Assembly (NCBI GenBank): GCA_009809945.1 | Contig: WTPW01002090.1 | Span: 30,810-94,809, forward strand | Direction of reading: 5' to 3' | DNA length: 64,000 nt | DNA from: Gigaspora margarita | Lineage: Eukaryota > Glomeromycota > Glomeromycetes > Diversisporales > Gigasporaceae | Part shown: in pieces, positions 1 to 12,377 of the stretch | Numbering within the stretch: the first letter of the stretch is position 1 | How the letters are laid out: every line of letters starts with the position of its first letter | The notes under the pieces: generated by a model | Databases searched by the model: none | What the model was told of the DNA's origin: nothing | Seen by the model: only the letters and a program-made list of their open reading frames with translations | Position numbers and translations under genes: made by a program

Positions 1-90
1 CCTGACCCATGTTTGATCTGACCTGACCCGATCCAGGTTGGGTCAGACCTGAGTTAGATTTGGTCAGACCCAACTTAGCTAAAACCCCTA
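1..90. mobile_element. Probable right end of a hAT-type MITE cut by the window edge
   Basis: The first 80 bases alternate the words TCTGACC and GGTCAGA and end in ACCCCTA, the reverse complement of a TAGGGG-type hAT terminus. This matches the style of the fully delimited hAT-type elements further along, which carry short word arrays inside TAGGG-type ends. The left end and target duplication lie outside the window, so the call is an inference. Confidence 0.35.
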
Positions 91-1220
91 TAGTACACAT
101 GGCTTAGTAAATTTCTAATTTAAAAAAATTTTAGTTCCAAAGCCTTACTGCTTATAAAATACAGTTACTGTCATGTATAAAAATTTTTTTAAAAAAATGT
201 TTTTTTATTCTTATCTTTTTTTTACTATACACTTTTTTTTTTATAGTCTAGTCATTTTACTATGTTGTCATTGGTATTATTTTTTGAAGCTTTCAGTGTT
301 ACCAGTGTTATCATTGTAGAGTTATTGCCATTGTAGAGTTATCACCATTGTGGAGCTATCACCATTGTGGAGTTATCAACATTGTGGTGTAATAAGGAAT
401 CATTTGTTAGGTTTTTAAGTTAGGATTAGTATTTAAAAGGCTTGGATTGTTGAATTGATAGGATAAAATACTAATATTATTTAATAAAATAAGGTATAAA
501 CCCCTAGTTACAAAAGAAGCATAGAAGAATTTGGTCGAAGTTTAGAACTTTTTAGTTACTATAAGTTTGTATTCTGTTCTTTGTTTTCTATTTTTTTAAT
601 TATTAAATAAGAAACTAATTTTGGCTTGTTTTAAAACTTATTAAGACAATGATTAAAAATAATTATAAATTGGATAGATTTAGAGCCAAAGAATAGGCTA
701 AATATATGCTTTTTTCAAAGCAGGCTTTGGGTCTGTCTATATGTCTCCCATGCAGCTCAAATTTTTAAAAATTAATATATTATACTTTATATATTTTTTA
801 AACTAATATATAGGTATTTTATGCTGAGTCCAATTCGACAGATGTAACTTATTTATATATTATTTTTAAATAGATTAAAGTTATAATATATATTATGTAT
901 GTATATTATTCAAATAATAAATAATAAAATGTAATATAATTTTAATATATATTATTAGAAACAAATTATTCATTTTCTATTTTTGGTTCAAACCAAAAAT
1001 TTTATTTTTGTGATTTTTTTTTTCAAGTTGACAATAAGGTCAACAGACAAAAGGAAGCCTAAGTAGTGATGCAATGATATCACAATTACATAGGCAATCC
1101 TGATAGTAACAAGAAAAGGCCAGTATATGCACCTTCCTAACGATAATGCTACAAAGTAATTTAATAAGTTACTGGTTTGGGATATTATGATACAGCTACT
1201 AATATAACTGTAATTATATA
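91..1220. other. AT-rich spacer without a recognisable gene
   Basis: No open frame with coding character is seen on either strand. The stretch is poly(A)/poly(T)-rich and contains one short minisatellite, listed separately. Confidence 0.6.
312..388. repeat. 17-bp minisatellite, about 4.5 copies
   Basis: Units starting at 312, 329, 346 and 363 read CATTGTAGAGTTATTGC or close variants (AGAG/GGAG and TTGC/TCAC/TCAA differences), followed by a partial fifth unit from 380. The period is exactly 17 bp. Confidence 0.85.
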
Positions 1221-1645
1221 CAGTGTTTAAAATTCAAATTCAAAATTATGTTCTTGAACGAACTAAATTTAGAATATTAATGTTCTCAAAAAATTTTAAT
1301 GTTCTCATTATATAGAATTTTATTTTTTAAATATGTATATATTTTTATTGTATAAACCTATCATGGACTTTTAAGTAAAGTTATAGACAATGGCTTTCTG
1401 ATTTTAATAGTACTTAGAATATTTAAACTGGTTGAAATGATCATGTGATATAACTTATTTAACTTTTTGCAACTATAAATCTTTTTTTCAAATATGTAAA
1501 AAAAAACTAATACTAATAATATTTTGAGAACATTTTATTAGTACAAAATGTTCTCAAATAAGAGAACATTATTTTGAATATTAATGTTCTTAAAAAAAGT
1601 TTAGTGTTCTCATGAGAACATGAGAACATCAAATTTTAAACACTG
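1221..1645. mobile_element. hAT-type MITE with CAGTGTTT ends
   Basis: The left end CAGTGTTTAAAATT is matched by AATTTTAAACACTG at 1632-1645. The flanks ATTATATA (1213-1220) and ATTATGCA (1646-1653) agree at six of eight positions, as expected for an aged 8-bp hAT target duplication. Inside both ends the word GAGAACAT or ATGTTCTC is repeated many times, a sub-terminal array of the kind bound by hAT transposases. At 425 bp it has no coding capacity and would depend on a transposase supplied elsewhere. Confidence 0.75.
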
Positions 1646-3740
1646 ATTATGCATAATCTGGATCCAAAATATATTTAATAATAATGTTTAATTAAATATA
1701 TTTCTAAACAAAAAATGCTGCAAGTTGTTAAGAATAGAGTATACCCAATATTAATTACTTGTAAATCACTTGTAAATCATGTGATTTGATTGGCTAGTTT
1801 CGCATTGTCACACACAAAATTTATTTATCACTCACAAAGTTTATTAATTTGGTAAGTAAATTTTTAACATACCAACTTAGTTAATATAGTTATTTTAATA
1901 TTTTGATAAAACAAGTATTCAAAAACAGGTTTAGTAATATGTTATAATGTTATATTTATTTTTATATAACTTATCCATAGTAATTGTATTGTGTAATCTG
2001 ATTTACATAGTAGAGTCATAATTAGTATTATAAAAAATGATCTATCTATACTCTACTCTTAAATGAAAAAAAGCTGTTAAACATCAAATTACAAAAACAT
2101 AAATGAGCAGCATATTCAGTGGTGCAAAAACTTGAAGTTGTTATATATACAAAACAATATGGTCAAAATAAAACTGTAATTCACTTTGATCTTGATGCTT
2201 CTATAGTAGATGTTGGGTATTATAGTTATTATATTACATCATTGAATTTATAGTACTGAAATCTTTTAAAGAAATTGCATGGCGAAATCTTTCAAAAAAA
2301 TTGTGATTAACATGAAAACTTTCAAAAAATCAAAATCTTTTGAAAGATTTCGGTATGCATATCTTTCAAAAGATTTCAAAATAAAATTCAAAATATTGTG
2401 AAATAGGAAAAAAATGCAATTATCTAATTAATTATTCTATTTTGGAGACATAGAAGATAATATTTCACATATTATTGTATAAATCTGCAATGGTTTGCAA
2501 TTTTTCACAATATTTTGCAAAATTTTCACAATTTATTATAAAATTTTATACTTTTTTATTTATTACATTTTTAAATTAAATATATATTATTAATTAATAT
2601 TTTATTATATATTATATTTTAATTATTATAATTCTTTACAGTATTATTTTTACATTATTATATATTTTATTAACTACTTTTACACTTCTTCACACTAATT
2701 CTATTACTAATGTAGAAAAAAAAATAAAAATTAGCACCTATATACTTATTCTATTATTTTTGCTTCTTTGTTAACTATCGTATTAGCTTCACTATTTCTT
2801 TTATTATCTTCATTTTGCTTTTTTTTCTAAATACTTTTTAAAAATAGTAGAAAAGTGAAAATAAAAAAAAACTATTTTTCAGAAATAAGAGTTGGTGTTC
2901 TTGCAACTTATTATAAAAATTTAGTATTCATGCAAAGTACTAGAGAAGTTAAAATTGGCATTTTTTTAAAGTACCAGAAAGTCAGATTATATTTTTCAAA
3001 GTTCTGAAGAAGTCAGAAATAAATAAAATAAAAAAATAAGTAAAAAAAAAAAAATTGAAAAAACAAAATATGTAAGCAAAACTTAATAAAAAAAAATAAA
3101 GACCTAAATTTTTATTTCTCTGAAGTAAGAGTTCATGTTCAGAAATTGCTGAAATCAAGTTAATTTTATAAAGTGCTAGATTAATGTTCTTGCAATATAC
3201 TGAAAAGGTATGTATTTGTTTTCAAAGTGTTAAAAAAGTCTGAGTTGCATTTTCTTGCAAAATGCTGGGAAGTAAAGTTTTGTTCTTGCAAAGTGCTGAA
3301 ATAAAATAAATTAATAAAAAAAATTTAAAAAATAAAAACAAAAAACAAAACAAAAAATAAATGAAGCAAAACTTTACAAACCCTTGCAAAACCTTGTGAA
3401 AACTTGTACCTAACTAAATCATTTTCTAAAGAAGCATTCTTGAAAATTTCAAAATTGATAAAGAAATTAGTTGTGTGTCTTGCAGCCTGTCAAAAGTCTG
3501 AGTTGGCTTGCAAAGTCATATTGGTATTCTTTCCAAGTGCCAAAAAGTTGTAGGCTTTTTTGCAAAGGATTAATTGTAATATATAAAAAAAATTAAAAAA
3601 TAAATAAATAAAAACAAAAGAAAAAACAAAAAAAAAACAAAACTAAACTAAAAAAAACAATATAAACAAAGCAAAAGGAAAAAAAATTAATATAAAACTA
3701 TATAGAAGATCAAATTTATAAACAAAAGATCTAATCTGAT
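1646..3740. other. AT-rich spacer with palindromic word arrays
   Basis: No gene is supported. Between about 2255 and 2400 the palindromic word AAATCTTTTGAAAGATTT and fragments of it recur in both orientations. Near 2480-2530 the words TTGCAAT and TTTCACAA recur. From 2880 to 3560 short phrases around GTTCTTGCAAAGTGCTGA recur irregularly between A-rich runs, which may be a decayed tandem repeat. Confidence 0.5.
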
Positions 3741-3748
3741 CTTGTAAT

Positions 3749-4002
3749 TAGGGTTCTGCAATTTGATTTGATCTTCAAATATTTGAATCAAATATTTGAT
3801 CAAATTCAAATTCAAATTTGACTATATTTGATTTGTTCAAATTCAAATCTGGCCAAATTTGATTTGATTTAACAAATATTTAATTTGATTTAAAAATTAC
3901 TATTAAAAATTCAAATTCAAATCAAATTCAAATCCAAATATTTGAATCAAATCAAATTCAAATCAGGATCAATTTGATTTGATTTGAATTTGAGAATCCC
4001 TA
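3749..4002. mobile_element. hAT-type MITE with exact 8-bp target duplication
   Basis: The element begins TAGGGTTCTGCAA and ends in TTGAGAATCCCTA, giving imperfect TAGGG-type terminal repeats. It is bracketed by perfect CTTGTAAT copies at 3741-3748 and 4003-4010. The whole 254-bp interior is built from the word CAAATTTGATTTGA in both orientations, so it could fold extensively. The exact 8-bp duplication supports hAT-type integration. Confidence 0.85.
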
Positions 4003-4129
4003 CTTGTAATACAGAGTTTGTAGATTAATTTTGATACATAATACAAAATTTTGAAGTATTTTGAAAATATAGTCCAATGCATCCTTGGCATAACCCAGGT
4101 TATATATCTACTAATCCAGCCAATCCAGC

Positions 4130-4560
4130 CAGTTCTAAAATATTTTGAAATATTTCAATTACAAAATATTTCAAAAATTATTTCAAATTTACTTTCAAAA
4201 TATTTTGAAAACATTTTCAAAATATTTTGAAACCTGAAATATTTCAAAATATATTTTGAAATATTTTGAAATATATTGCAATATGCTAAATCTTTTGAAA
4301 AATTTTGTAGTAATGCAAGATCTTTTGAAAGATTTTGTATATTTATTTTGCTGATGCCTATATCTGAACCTGAACATGTTCATGAACTTAGAACTGAACC
4401 TGAATTGAACTTTTACTCAAGTTTGGATTCAGTTCAGATTTGAAAAATTGTGAGTTCATGTTTGGTTCAAGTTCAAAGCTAGCAGAATTCTTGGTTCAGG
4501 TTCAGGTTCAAGTTCAGGTTCAGCTGAACCTGGACTGAACCAGACACGAATCTCAGAACA
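4130..4560. repeat. Two adjacent short-word arrays (TATTTTGAAA, then TTCAGG)
   Basis: From 4130 to 4345 the word AAATATTTTGAAATATTTC is repeated in palindromic variants. From about 4365 to 4550 the hexamer GAACCT/AGGTTC dominates in both orientations. Both resemble the interiors of the hAT-type MITEs in this window, but I could not find matching ends or target duplications, so they are left as repeats. Confidence 0.55.
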
Positions 4561-4677
4561 CTATTTTATCTTTTTGAAGTTATACAAGTTTAGAAAACTA
4601 TATCTATTATATGTAGAATATATACTATATTTACTATCAATAAAATATATAGCATATATAATATACTATAGATGACC

Positions 4678-4783
4678 ATATACAAGACCCGGGTATATTA
4701 TAGTTTCCAAAAAAATTAATTAGTAAAAAAAAAAAAAATAATTAGTAAAAATGAGAGATTTAATATATAGGGGTCTTGTATAT
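4678..4783. mobile_element. Small foldback element
   Basis: ATATACAAGACCC at the left is answered by GGGGTCTTGTATAT at the right, with TATATTA/TAATATATA continuing inward, around an A-rich loop. The length of about 105 bp suggests a minimal MITE. The target duplication is not resolved. Confidence 0.6.
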
Positions 4784-5149
4784 AGCTATTTATAGTAAAT
4801 AAAATATATAGTATATGTGCTTCAACAATGATAGAAGTTATATACACTATATATGAATTTTGCTCACAATAATTATTTAGCTAATCAGATTGCAAATCTG
4901 ATATTTGATTGATAATTAATTTTGATCTCAGCACCCAGTAGTCAGATTTGGATTATTTATAGCTTGTTAGAACTGTCTCAATGAATTAATTCAAATGGTA
5001 GTAGTTTTATTTAATTTTGATTACTAGATCAAGAGTTATAATTGATTTTGTGTTTTATAGTAATTTTTATAGATCAACAAAATATATCACATATTAAACA
5101 ATTATATGAAAAATACTAGTCTTTATAAATAGTAATTAAAATTTAAAAC

Positions 5150-5692
5150 TTAATTTGTGATTCATGAGAAATAAAAAGAATTACTATATATAAAAATGGG
5201 GCAATTTAATAGTAAAAACATTTAATGCCCATAATCTGGAGCCAGAATTGAAATTCTCAATTCCTGTCAAGTTAACATCTTTTGTATTTCTTACAAAACT
5301 TGTAGAGGTAATTTTCTCTTTCTAATGGTAGTAAAATCATCAAAATTGGCATAATAGTTCATAAGATATTCTTATTTTTGTCTTTGTAGTTATATAAAAT
5401 TTTCTTTACAAATCTGCAAAGAAATTTCATATAACTACAAAGACAAAAATAAGAATATCTCATGAACCATCAGGTCAATTTTAATGATTTTACTACTATT
5501 AGAAAGAGAAAACTTACCTCTACAAGTTTTGTAAGAAATACAAAAGATTAACTTGACAGAAATTGAGAAATTTTAATTCTGGCTCCAGATTATAGGTATT
5601 AATTGTTTTTATTATATTTAATATCCCTTCATTTATATATAGAATTACTATTGTAATTCTTTCTATCTCTCACGAATTACTAATTAAATAAT
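5150..5692. mobile_element. 540-bp foldback element with arms of about 265 bp
   Basis: The left arm, running through TAATCTGGAGCCAGAATT and ACATCTTTTGTATTTCTTAC, is repeated in reverse complement from about 5420 to 5690. The turning point is near 5413. Small differences between the arms show it is not a sequencing artefact of one arm. The arms contain no open frame. Outer ends are AT-rich and the target duplication is uncertain. Confidence 0.8.
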
Positions 5693-6965
5693 TTTAAAAA
5701 ATTAAACAAAATAACTTGGCTTAAGTCAATAATAACCTAACAACTTTTTTTTAATCAAGCATTATAATATATATACAGAAATTAGATAATTGATATAAAT
5801 AATATAAACAATTATATTTTTATATAAAAAACAGATTTTGGAAATTCTACTAGTGATGCTTTGAAAATTGGATCTGTGTTCTGGTAACTATCTTCTTATT
5901 GATTAGTTGAATATACTATCTGTAATCCTGGTTGGCTATCTAAAATAAGAGCTTTTAGAAAAATGTAAACTATTACACAGACAAATTCAAGGAGCTAAAG
6001 AAATAAAAACCTGTTTGGCAAGTTCTAAGTAAAAAGGTAGCAAAGATCTTTAATAGTGCTACTGAAACTAGAATATTAAAAACCAAAGCCAGAATATTGA
6101 ATAAAATAGACCCTTAGGAATAGTGGTCCATAAACCTGGCTACTGGAGTTGCACTAGAAGAAAAGGACCTATGCTATAAAAGTAGATTCTAGGATATCTA
6201 TGAATGTTCTAGTAAATTAGTTAAGATCAGTCATGGAGCAGAAGATCAGAAGGTTTAAATAAGAAATTCTGAACCTTTAGGTGAACTACTCTTATTCAAG
6301 TATAATTTCTGATATGCAAATCAAATAAAAACTTGTGCCCCAAAACAAGCATTTAGAAATTAAAAAAAAAATATTTTGTTAATTCAAAAATAAAAATATT
6401 GATAATTTTGCTATTAATAGAATACAAAACTTGTGAGTATATAGTATAAATAGTTAATAGCACAAAAAAAAACCAAAAAAATAAAAACCAAAAAAATGAA
6501 ACAAGAAAAGGCTTTTATAACTAGAAAAAAATTTATATATTTTGCTAAATATATAGTATATCATAAAATTTGTATATGTAATACCTTTAATTTTTTTACA
6601 ATAGATAAAAAAAATTATACTTCCAGAAATTTTTTTACTTGGTTACACTTGATAAACAAAAACAAATAAAAAGGTAATTTGTTTTTCATATATACAAAAG
6701 TATACCTTATTTTTGGTGATTGTAAAGTCTAAATATTTTGTTTTCAATAAGGCAAAATAATATTAAAATTATCTTTAAAATTGTTCAAATTTTAAAGAAA
6801 TTATATGCTATAAACAAAGTTTTTGAGATTATTGCATGCTTGCTATCTAAAGATGCTAAAAAGAACAATAGTAAAAGTAAAAGCTTTTCTAAATATCTCT
6901 GGTCAGAAATATATAACTTATATATCTATGGCCTATTAACCAATCAAAATAAACAAAGGTCATAT
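5693..6965. other. AT-rich spacer, no gene recognised
   Basis: An 89-codon open frame at 6738-7007 runs across the left end of the MITE that starts at 6966. It has low-complexity Ile/Lys/Phe composition and no recognisable domain. I regard it as chance. Confidence 0.5.
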
Positions 6966-7301
6966 GGGTGTTATCTATTAAAACAAACCTTTTTTGCAAT
7001 TTTTTGAAAAATGAGTTTTCATTAGATTTATATAAATTTTGTCATGATTAATATTTTTCAATTATAAATGAAAGTCGATTTGTATAATAAAAAATCAAGT
7101 TATTGTAAAAGAAAAATTACACAAGGCCACATAGAGTCAACACATTGCAAGATTATCTAATAGTCACCTGCTATATTTACAATCAAAATTGTAAAATTTA
7201 ATTAATTCTGAATCAGTCTGAAAATCAAAACAAATGATTAAACTCAATTATCTCAAAATAAAATATATGTAAAAAAGAGCTGTTTTAATAGATAACACCC
7301 T
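6966..7301. mobile_element. 336-bp MITE, copy 1 of a two-copy family
   Basis: Perfect 20-bp terminal inverted repeats, GGGTGTTATCTATTAAAACA at the left and its reverse complement at the right, are flanked by TAT on both sides. The interior is homologous, in inverted orientation, to 16826-17150, including the shared blocks AAAATGAGTTTTCATTAGA and AAATTACACAAG. A 3-bp flank would fit a PIF/Harbinger-like origin, but the family was not confirmed. Confidence 0.8.
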
Positions 7302-8810
7302 ATATAATTTACTTTTCTAAATTATTAGTTAATTAGAAAGGTTTGTGTAATTCTAAATCTGATTACACTTTACTACTTGGTTGTATATCCCTTGATTGAA
7401 CTAATTAAAAAACTTTAAAAATTGTCCAAATAAAATTACTAGTATACAACCCAAATCAAATAAAATAGCCAAACAATTTTATATATTTATTTTTATTATA
7501 TCTTTATTTTATATTTATTTATACCAATTTACAATAAATATTATTCTAAATCCATACTTACATGATCTTGTACTACTATCTAACTTAAGTACACTTTATT
7601 TTCTAATTCTAACCCTAATACTAAACCCAAATAATTAATATCTCTTATATTAACTCTGCACTACTATCTAATCTAACCTTAACTCTAACTCTAATTAACT
7701 CTAACTCTAACTCTAAACATGATATAAATAAATAATAGTAGAATATGGTATAATATAGCATATAGCACAAATATGGCTAACTCTAACTCTAAATATAATA
7801 TAGATAGTCTTTAGTAAAATATAGCATAATATGGTTCATAAAACAAATATGACAATATGAAACAATACTAGCATAATATAGTATTGGTACATATGGTACT
7901 AGCAAAATAACACAACATAGTACTACCAAAATTAACTTAGCATGTTATTAGTAAATAATGAAATAAAAACACTAGCAAGTAACAAAAAGGTGTACTAGCA
8001 TAGCAACAAGAAAAAGAACCAATACAAACAAAAAAAACATCAAAGAATAATACAACAATAATGAAAAAGATCTAAAAACAATTTACTAAAAAATAAAAAG
8101 AAGCTCAAATAAATGATAATACCAACAAATAACAATACAAACAAATAACAATACAAACAAATAACAATACTACAATAAAAAAAAAAAGATATCAAAATAT
8201 AATATTAGCAATAAAGAGTTACCAATAAACAAATTAATAGTAAAATAAGGCACCAACAATAATAATACCAATAATGAATAGTGATAATTCTATATTCTGG
8301 TAAACCTAAAAAAAAATGCCTAAACAGGTTAAAAAAAATAAAAAAAGAGGAACCTTTACTAGAGCTGCTTTATGGCCAATTCTTTATTCTAGTAAAACAA
8401 AAAAAAATAAAAACATAAGACCACCCTCTATTAAAACATCAAAAAAAATAAAAAACATCCCACAAGAATGTCAAAAAAAATATAAAAAACCAACCTGTAA
8501 ACCACATCAGGAATGCAGTTTTAATTTACAAAAATAGCAAATGCTGAGCCCAAAAAAAATCTAATAGCAACATCAACAACACCAACAATAACACCAATAA
8601 TAACACCAACTGCAATGATAGTAATAGTATAATAAAAGATAACAGGCTAAATAACTGAATAAAAAAATAAAAAAAATTAGTTAGCAAGAAAAGTAATAAA
8701 AGGTAAAAAGCAAAGCAAATAAAAAAAATAAAAAAAGATCCAAAATGATTTATACTTATCTATTCAGATTTGGTAGTACAAACTATGCATGTCTAATTTT
8801 GTATTGAAAT
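7302..8810. other. AT-rich spacer with simple tandem motifs
   Basis: CTCTAA/AACTCT hexamers cluster at 7680-7718 and again near 7780. They resemble a degenerate telomere-like motif but are too short and mixed to call telomeric. At about 8120-8170 the phrase AACAAATAACAATACA recurs three times. The open frame at 8316-8537 is Lys-rich low complexity without recognisable domains. Confidence 0.5.
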
Positions 8811-9068
8811 TAATGATGCTGTCCGAAATTATATAGTTTCAGATTGACCAAAACTGAAACTGGTATTACCAGTTTCGGACATGATCTTCTTGGCCGAAAC
8901 TTGCCTAAATACCTGAAACTATACCGATACTCCAAAACTATACTGAAACTCCAAAACTGGCCTGCTAATAAATTTTTCTTTTTGGTTTTATTACCTGCGC
9001 AAATAAGTAGGATCCGGATATCCACTATATCCGTTTAATTTTAAATAGCTGCATCTCTAGCACATATA

Positions 9069-9154
9069 TGCAATGGTGGGAATAAAAAGTAAATTTCCAG
9101 TTATTTCTATAGTAAGGAATAGCTAGAAATTTACTTTTTATTCCCACCATTGCA
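9069..9154. mobile_element. 86-bp near-perfect hairpin
   Basis: The 29-bp arm starting TGCAATGGTGGGAATAAAA is repeated exactly in reverse complement at the right end, around a short loop near 9105-9123. It is a minimal foldback nested in the large hAT-type element. Confidence 0.8.
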
Positions 9155-9762
9155 TAGATGCACATATCCACGAAACTTACTCACCTGAAAAACATCCATC
9201 GGCATACCCTTCTCCCATAAAAGATCAATCCTCCCCCACTCTTCCACCTATCCATCCCACCCTTCCACCATTAAAGATCTATTTTTCTACCTTTACACCC
9301 ATAATCTACCCAACTAACCTCATCTGCTCGTAAAAAACCAAAGCAACAAAAAAAAAACAAATAAATAAATAAAATTAATTAATTAATTAATAAACAAATA
9401 AATAAATAAATAAATTAACTAATAAAGAATGAAATATTAAAGATACTTTAAAAATTAAAGTAATGATAAAAAAAATTTAATATATAATTTAAAAAAAAAA
9501 AACAAAAAAATTTAATCAAAAAAATAAAGAATTAATAAAAAAAATTATAAAAACATAATAAAAAAAATAAGAATTAATATATATGTACCCTAAGGGTATA
9601 CTAAAATTTTCTACCCTGAGTAACAATAATATGCATATATAAGAATTGTTACAAGTTATACGACATTTGTTTACTTCTAAAAACTTCTATTAATTATTTC
9701 TCGCTTATCTACTATCTTTAAGATATGCATGTTTAGATAGCGAACATAAAAGTGTATACGTC

Positions 9763-9823
9763 GTGCCTGAAATTAACACTTGCTTGAAATTTCAACTTCA
9801 GGTAGGTGTAAATTTCAGGCACA
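9763..9823. repeat. Short hairpin GTGCCTGAAATT
   Basis: GTGCCTGAAATT with ACAC following is mirrored by GTGTAAATTTCAGGCAC about 45 bases on. The structure is a small imperfect hairpin of unknown role. Confidence 0.6.
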
Positions 9824-9948
9824 GCACTTGTATAGATCAAACAAGCTTTTGCATAATGGTAATTATACTGTAAAGATTAACTTGGATGGCTTATTTTAAG
9901 TATGTTAACAAATCAACATTTTTATGTTTACCTATCACCCATCAGAGT

Positions 9949-10009
9949 TGTTGGCACAAGCCAATTTTGGTGGCACACTACCAAAATTTGGCTTGTGCTA
10001 ACAGCCTAC
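9949..10009. repeat. Short hairpin GTTGTTGGCACAAGCCAA
   Basis: GTTGTTGGCACAAGCCAATT at the left and AATTTGGCTTGTGCTAACAGC at the right are inverted repeats, with TTTGGT/ACCAAAA continuing toward a small loop. It is probably a miniature foldback. Confidence 0.65.
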
Positions 10010-11600
10010 AGTCCATTAAATAGATGCGATTGAATAAATAAAGGTAGAATCAGGTTTGAAACCATCTCTTATATCAAAAGTTTATGCAAGGAAAATTTTT
10101 TATTAATACTCAAAAGCGGTTTCATAGACTAAATATTGATTATAAGTGACTTTTTCATTTTTTACAGGGCAAACACCTGTTTTGAATTTTTTTGATCGTG
10201 CTACGTTCACCTGACCTTGAGCTTTGATAGTCCAGTAAAATTTTTTAGAATGATAATTTTACCCGGTTGATTGAATAGCTTATTTTATATGTGTTAGCAA
10301 ATTACTATAATAATCACTGCACAATGTAAGCATATGCTGGGCGTCCAAAAAATTACTAAAGGTTTCTTTTTTAGTAACTTTATATATAGACCATGCAAAT
10401 ATGCATATAGTAACCATAATAATTATATAAAGTTACTTAAATAAAGGGACCATTTAGTGACTTTATAAATACCCAGCATGTATTATTTTATGTTGATGGA
10501 TTGGATATTTATATTTATCTATTACATAAATAGGCATAATGAACTTTGGATCCTGAAAATAATCATCTTAAGTGCGTTCTCAAGCATCTCAATCCATGGA
10601 TTGGAGGAACCGAGTTATAGCTTCGACATAAAATCTACATTTTATACAAAGATCTTCTAATTAATTGCGATGATTAAGTAATGTTTTGATTATTACGATC
10701 ATATTGAGAGAGCTACCTGAGAATACTCAAATCAGAGGTATTGTATAGGGTTAGAATGGGTTTTGTTTAGGTTTAGAACAGGATTGGGGTTAAATATAAG
10801 GAATAAGATTGGGATTAGGTTGTATGTGTCGTCATCTGATCAATATTTAGGATGTTTTAAACAATGCTTAATTAATAACTGAGATCGCGCACAAGAATTA
10901 TGATTAATAAGTAAAATAATCTAAAGGGCTCATGGTACGAAATGCGATTATTAAGTTTTCCGATTTGCACAACTCTAAGATAAAAAGATAGTCTCAACTA
11001 TCTTCTTTTTGTATAATGAAAATGTGAACAAGGTTTGCGTGCAGACAAAATTCTAAAATTCATTAAGTTAGGATTATGGTCAGGGTTATGATCTAGAGAG
11101 GGGTAGTTTATATAGTAAAATTGTCTAACGGAAACTTTGTTAGAGCACAAAATGTGGACTATGAGAGATTTTTGGCAAAACGAACGTTTGTTTTGAATCT
11201 TCATATTATGTTATACCTGATCTTGAAATCTGTTTGTAGCTATGCCATCAACCTTGTACACATCTTTGTCAAGCTTTCTTTTTTTCATTATGAATATAAA
11301 TTTACTTGACTAGCTAAATTAGTTCCATTAATTAACAATTGAGCACTGATCAATTGACTTAGGTTCTATAGTTATTTTGATGCATAGCATATATTTTTTA
11401 TGTATAAAAATTTATGTATATATATATATTGGTTTATATTAACCATATAACTACGTGACAGGGTGTACCCTAGAGTACATATATATAACTCCTAAAAAAA
11501 TAGTTAAATAAAAAATAAAAAAAATAGCAAATAAAAAAAATAAAAAGAAAAGAAAATAAATGCAAAAGACAATGGGCAGTACATACAAGTGATGCCTAAT

Positions 11601-11631
11601 GAAATGACGAAACTTATGGTTTCGTCATTTC
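11601..11631. repeat. Perfect 13-bp inverted repeat with 5-nt loop
   Basis: GAAATGACGAAAC and its exact complement GTTTCGTCATTTC flank the loop TTATG. The hairpin sits immediately left of the larger foldback at 11636. Confidence 0.75.
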
Positions 11632-11635
11632 GTTG

Positions 11636-11838
11636 AAAAAATTCTCACACACAATTAACAACAGGTTTTGACGTACGTATGCATGTAAATATGTATGTAG
11701 CGCTGCACTTGAGCTCTGGTATGTACTACATACCAGAGCTCAAGTGCAGGCGCTACATATGTATGTGCATACATATGTCAAAACCTGTGTTAATTGCGAT
11801 CAATTTATTAATCAGGTATGTGTGAGAATTTTTTTAAC
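11636..11838. mobile_element. Foldback of about 200 bp with a palindromic core
   Basis: AAAAAATTCTCACACA at the left is answered by TGTGTGAGAATTTTTTT at the right. CAGGTTTTGAC pairs with GTCAAAACCTG. The core at about 11701-11755 is a nearly perfect palindrome around GCACTTGAGCTCTGGTATGT. The right arm carries about 25 bases absent from the left arm. Confidence 0.75.
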
Positions 11839-12377
11839 AATACCCAATAATAAGTTAACCCTGCATTGAGCCAATATAGTTTCAGATAATACTATATTAG
11901 TTTCAGGGTTTAACATAGTTTCAGGTTTTTAACATAGTTTCAGAATTTCGGAAATTAGTTTCAGATATTTAAAACTAGTTTTAGTTTTGGTTTTTGGACC
12001 AAAAGAGTTTCGGGCAGCATCATTAATTGAAATTGAATCAATATATGAACTTTAGTCATATGATTTTCTTGCTTTTTGATTGCCAAAAAGCCAGAAACAT
12101 ATAAGCTATATATCTTTGGCCAGAGATATTTAGAAAAGCTCTAAAAGGAATTATATTTTTTATTATAGGTTTAATAAATATATAAAGGATAGATATTGAA
12201 ATACCTTTAGTATCCTAATATCTATTCTTTATATATCTGTTTATAATCTGTTTGCCACAATTATTTGGTGGACCTATAGCAACATAAAAAATTAATACTA
12301 GTACAATATAAAAAATAAATATTAGTTTGCTAAAGATCATATAAGGTAAAGTCAAAAGAAAACAGATGAATTGTTTT

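Larger units (their letters stand above)
9576..11487. mobile_element. Possible 1.9-kb TIR element nested in the hAT-type element
   Basis: TATATATGTACCCTAAGGGTA at the left is mirrored, with mismatches, by TACCCTAGAGTACATATATA at the right. The interior has somewhat higher complexity than its surroundings but no frame I can assign. The terminal repeats are short and AT-rich, so the boundaries are tentative. Confidence 0.4.
8811..12025. mobile_element. 3.2-kb hAT-type element with exact 8-bp duplication and nested insertions
   Basis: The ends TAATGATGCTGTCCGAAA (8811-8828) and TTTCGGGCAGCATCATTA (12008-12025) are inverted repeats with one mismatch. Perfect ATTGAAAT copies lie outside at 8803-8810 and 12026-12033. 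Both sub-terminal regions (8830-8960 and 11875-12005) are arrays of the word GAAACT/AGTTTC, typical of hAT transposase-binding regions. I can recognise no transposase inside. The interior instead holds at least five smaller inverted-repeat elements, listed separately. It is either a large non-autonomous copy or one whose coding region has decayed and been displaced. Confidence 0.8.

Noticed and set aside
7680..7800. CTCTAA/AACTCT clusters resembling telomere repeats
   Set aside because: The hexamer differs from TTAGGG-type repeats, is mixed with other words, and recurs at 32398 inside the window. A simple-sequence motif is the safer call.
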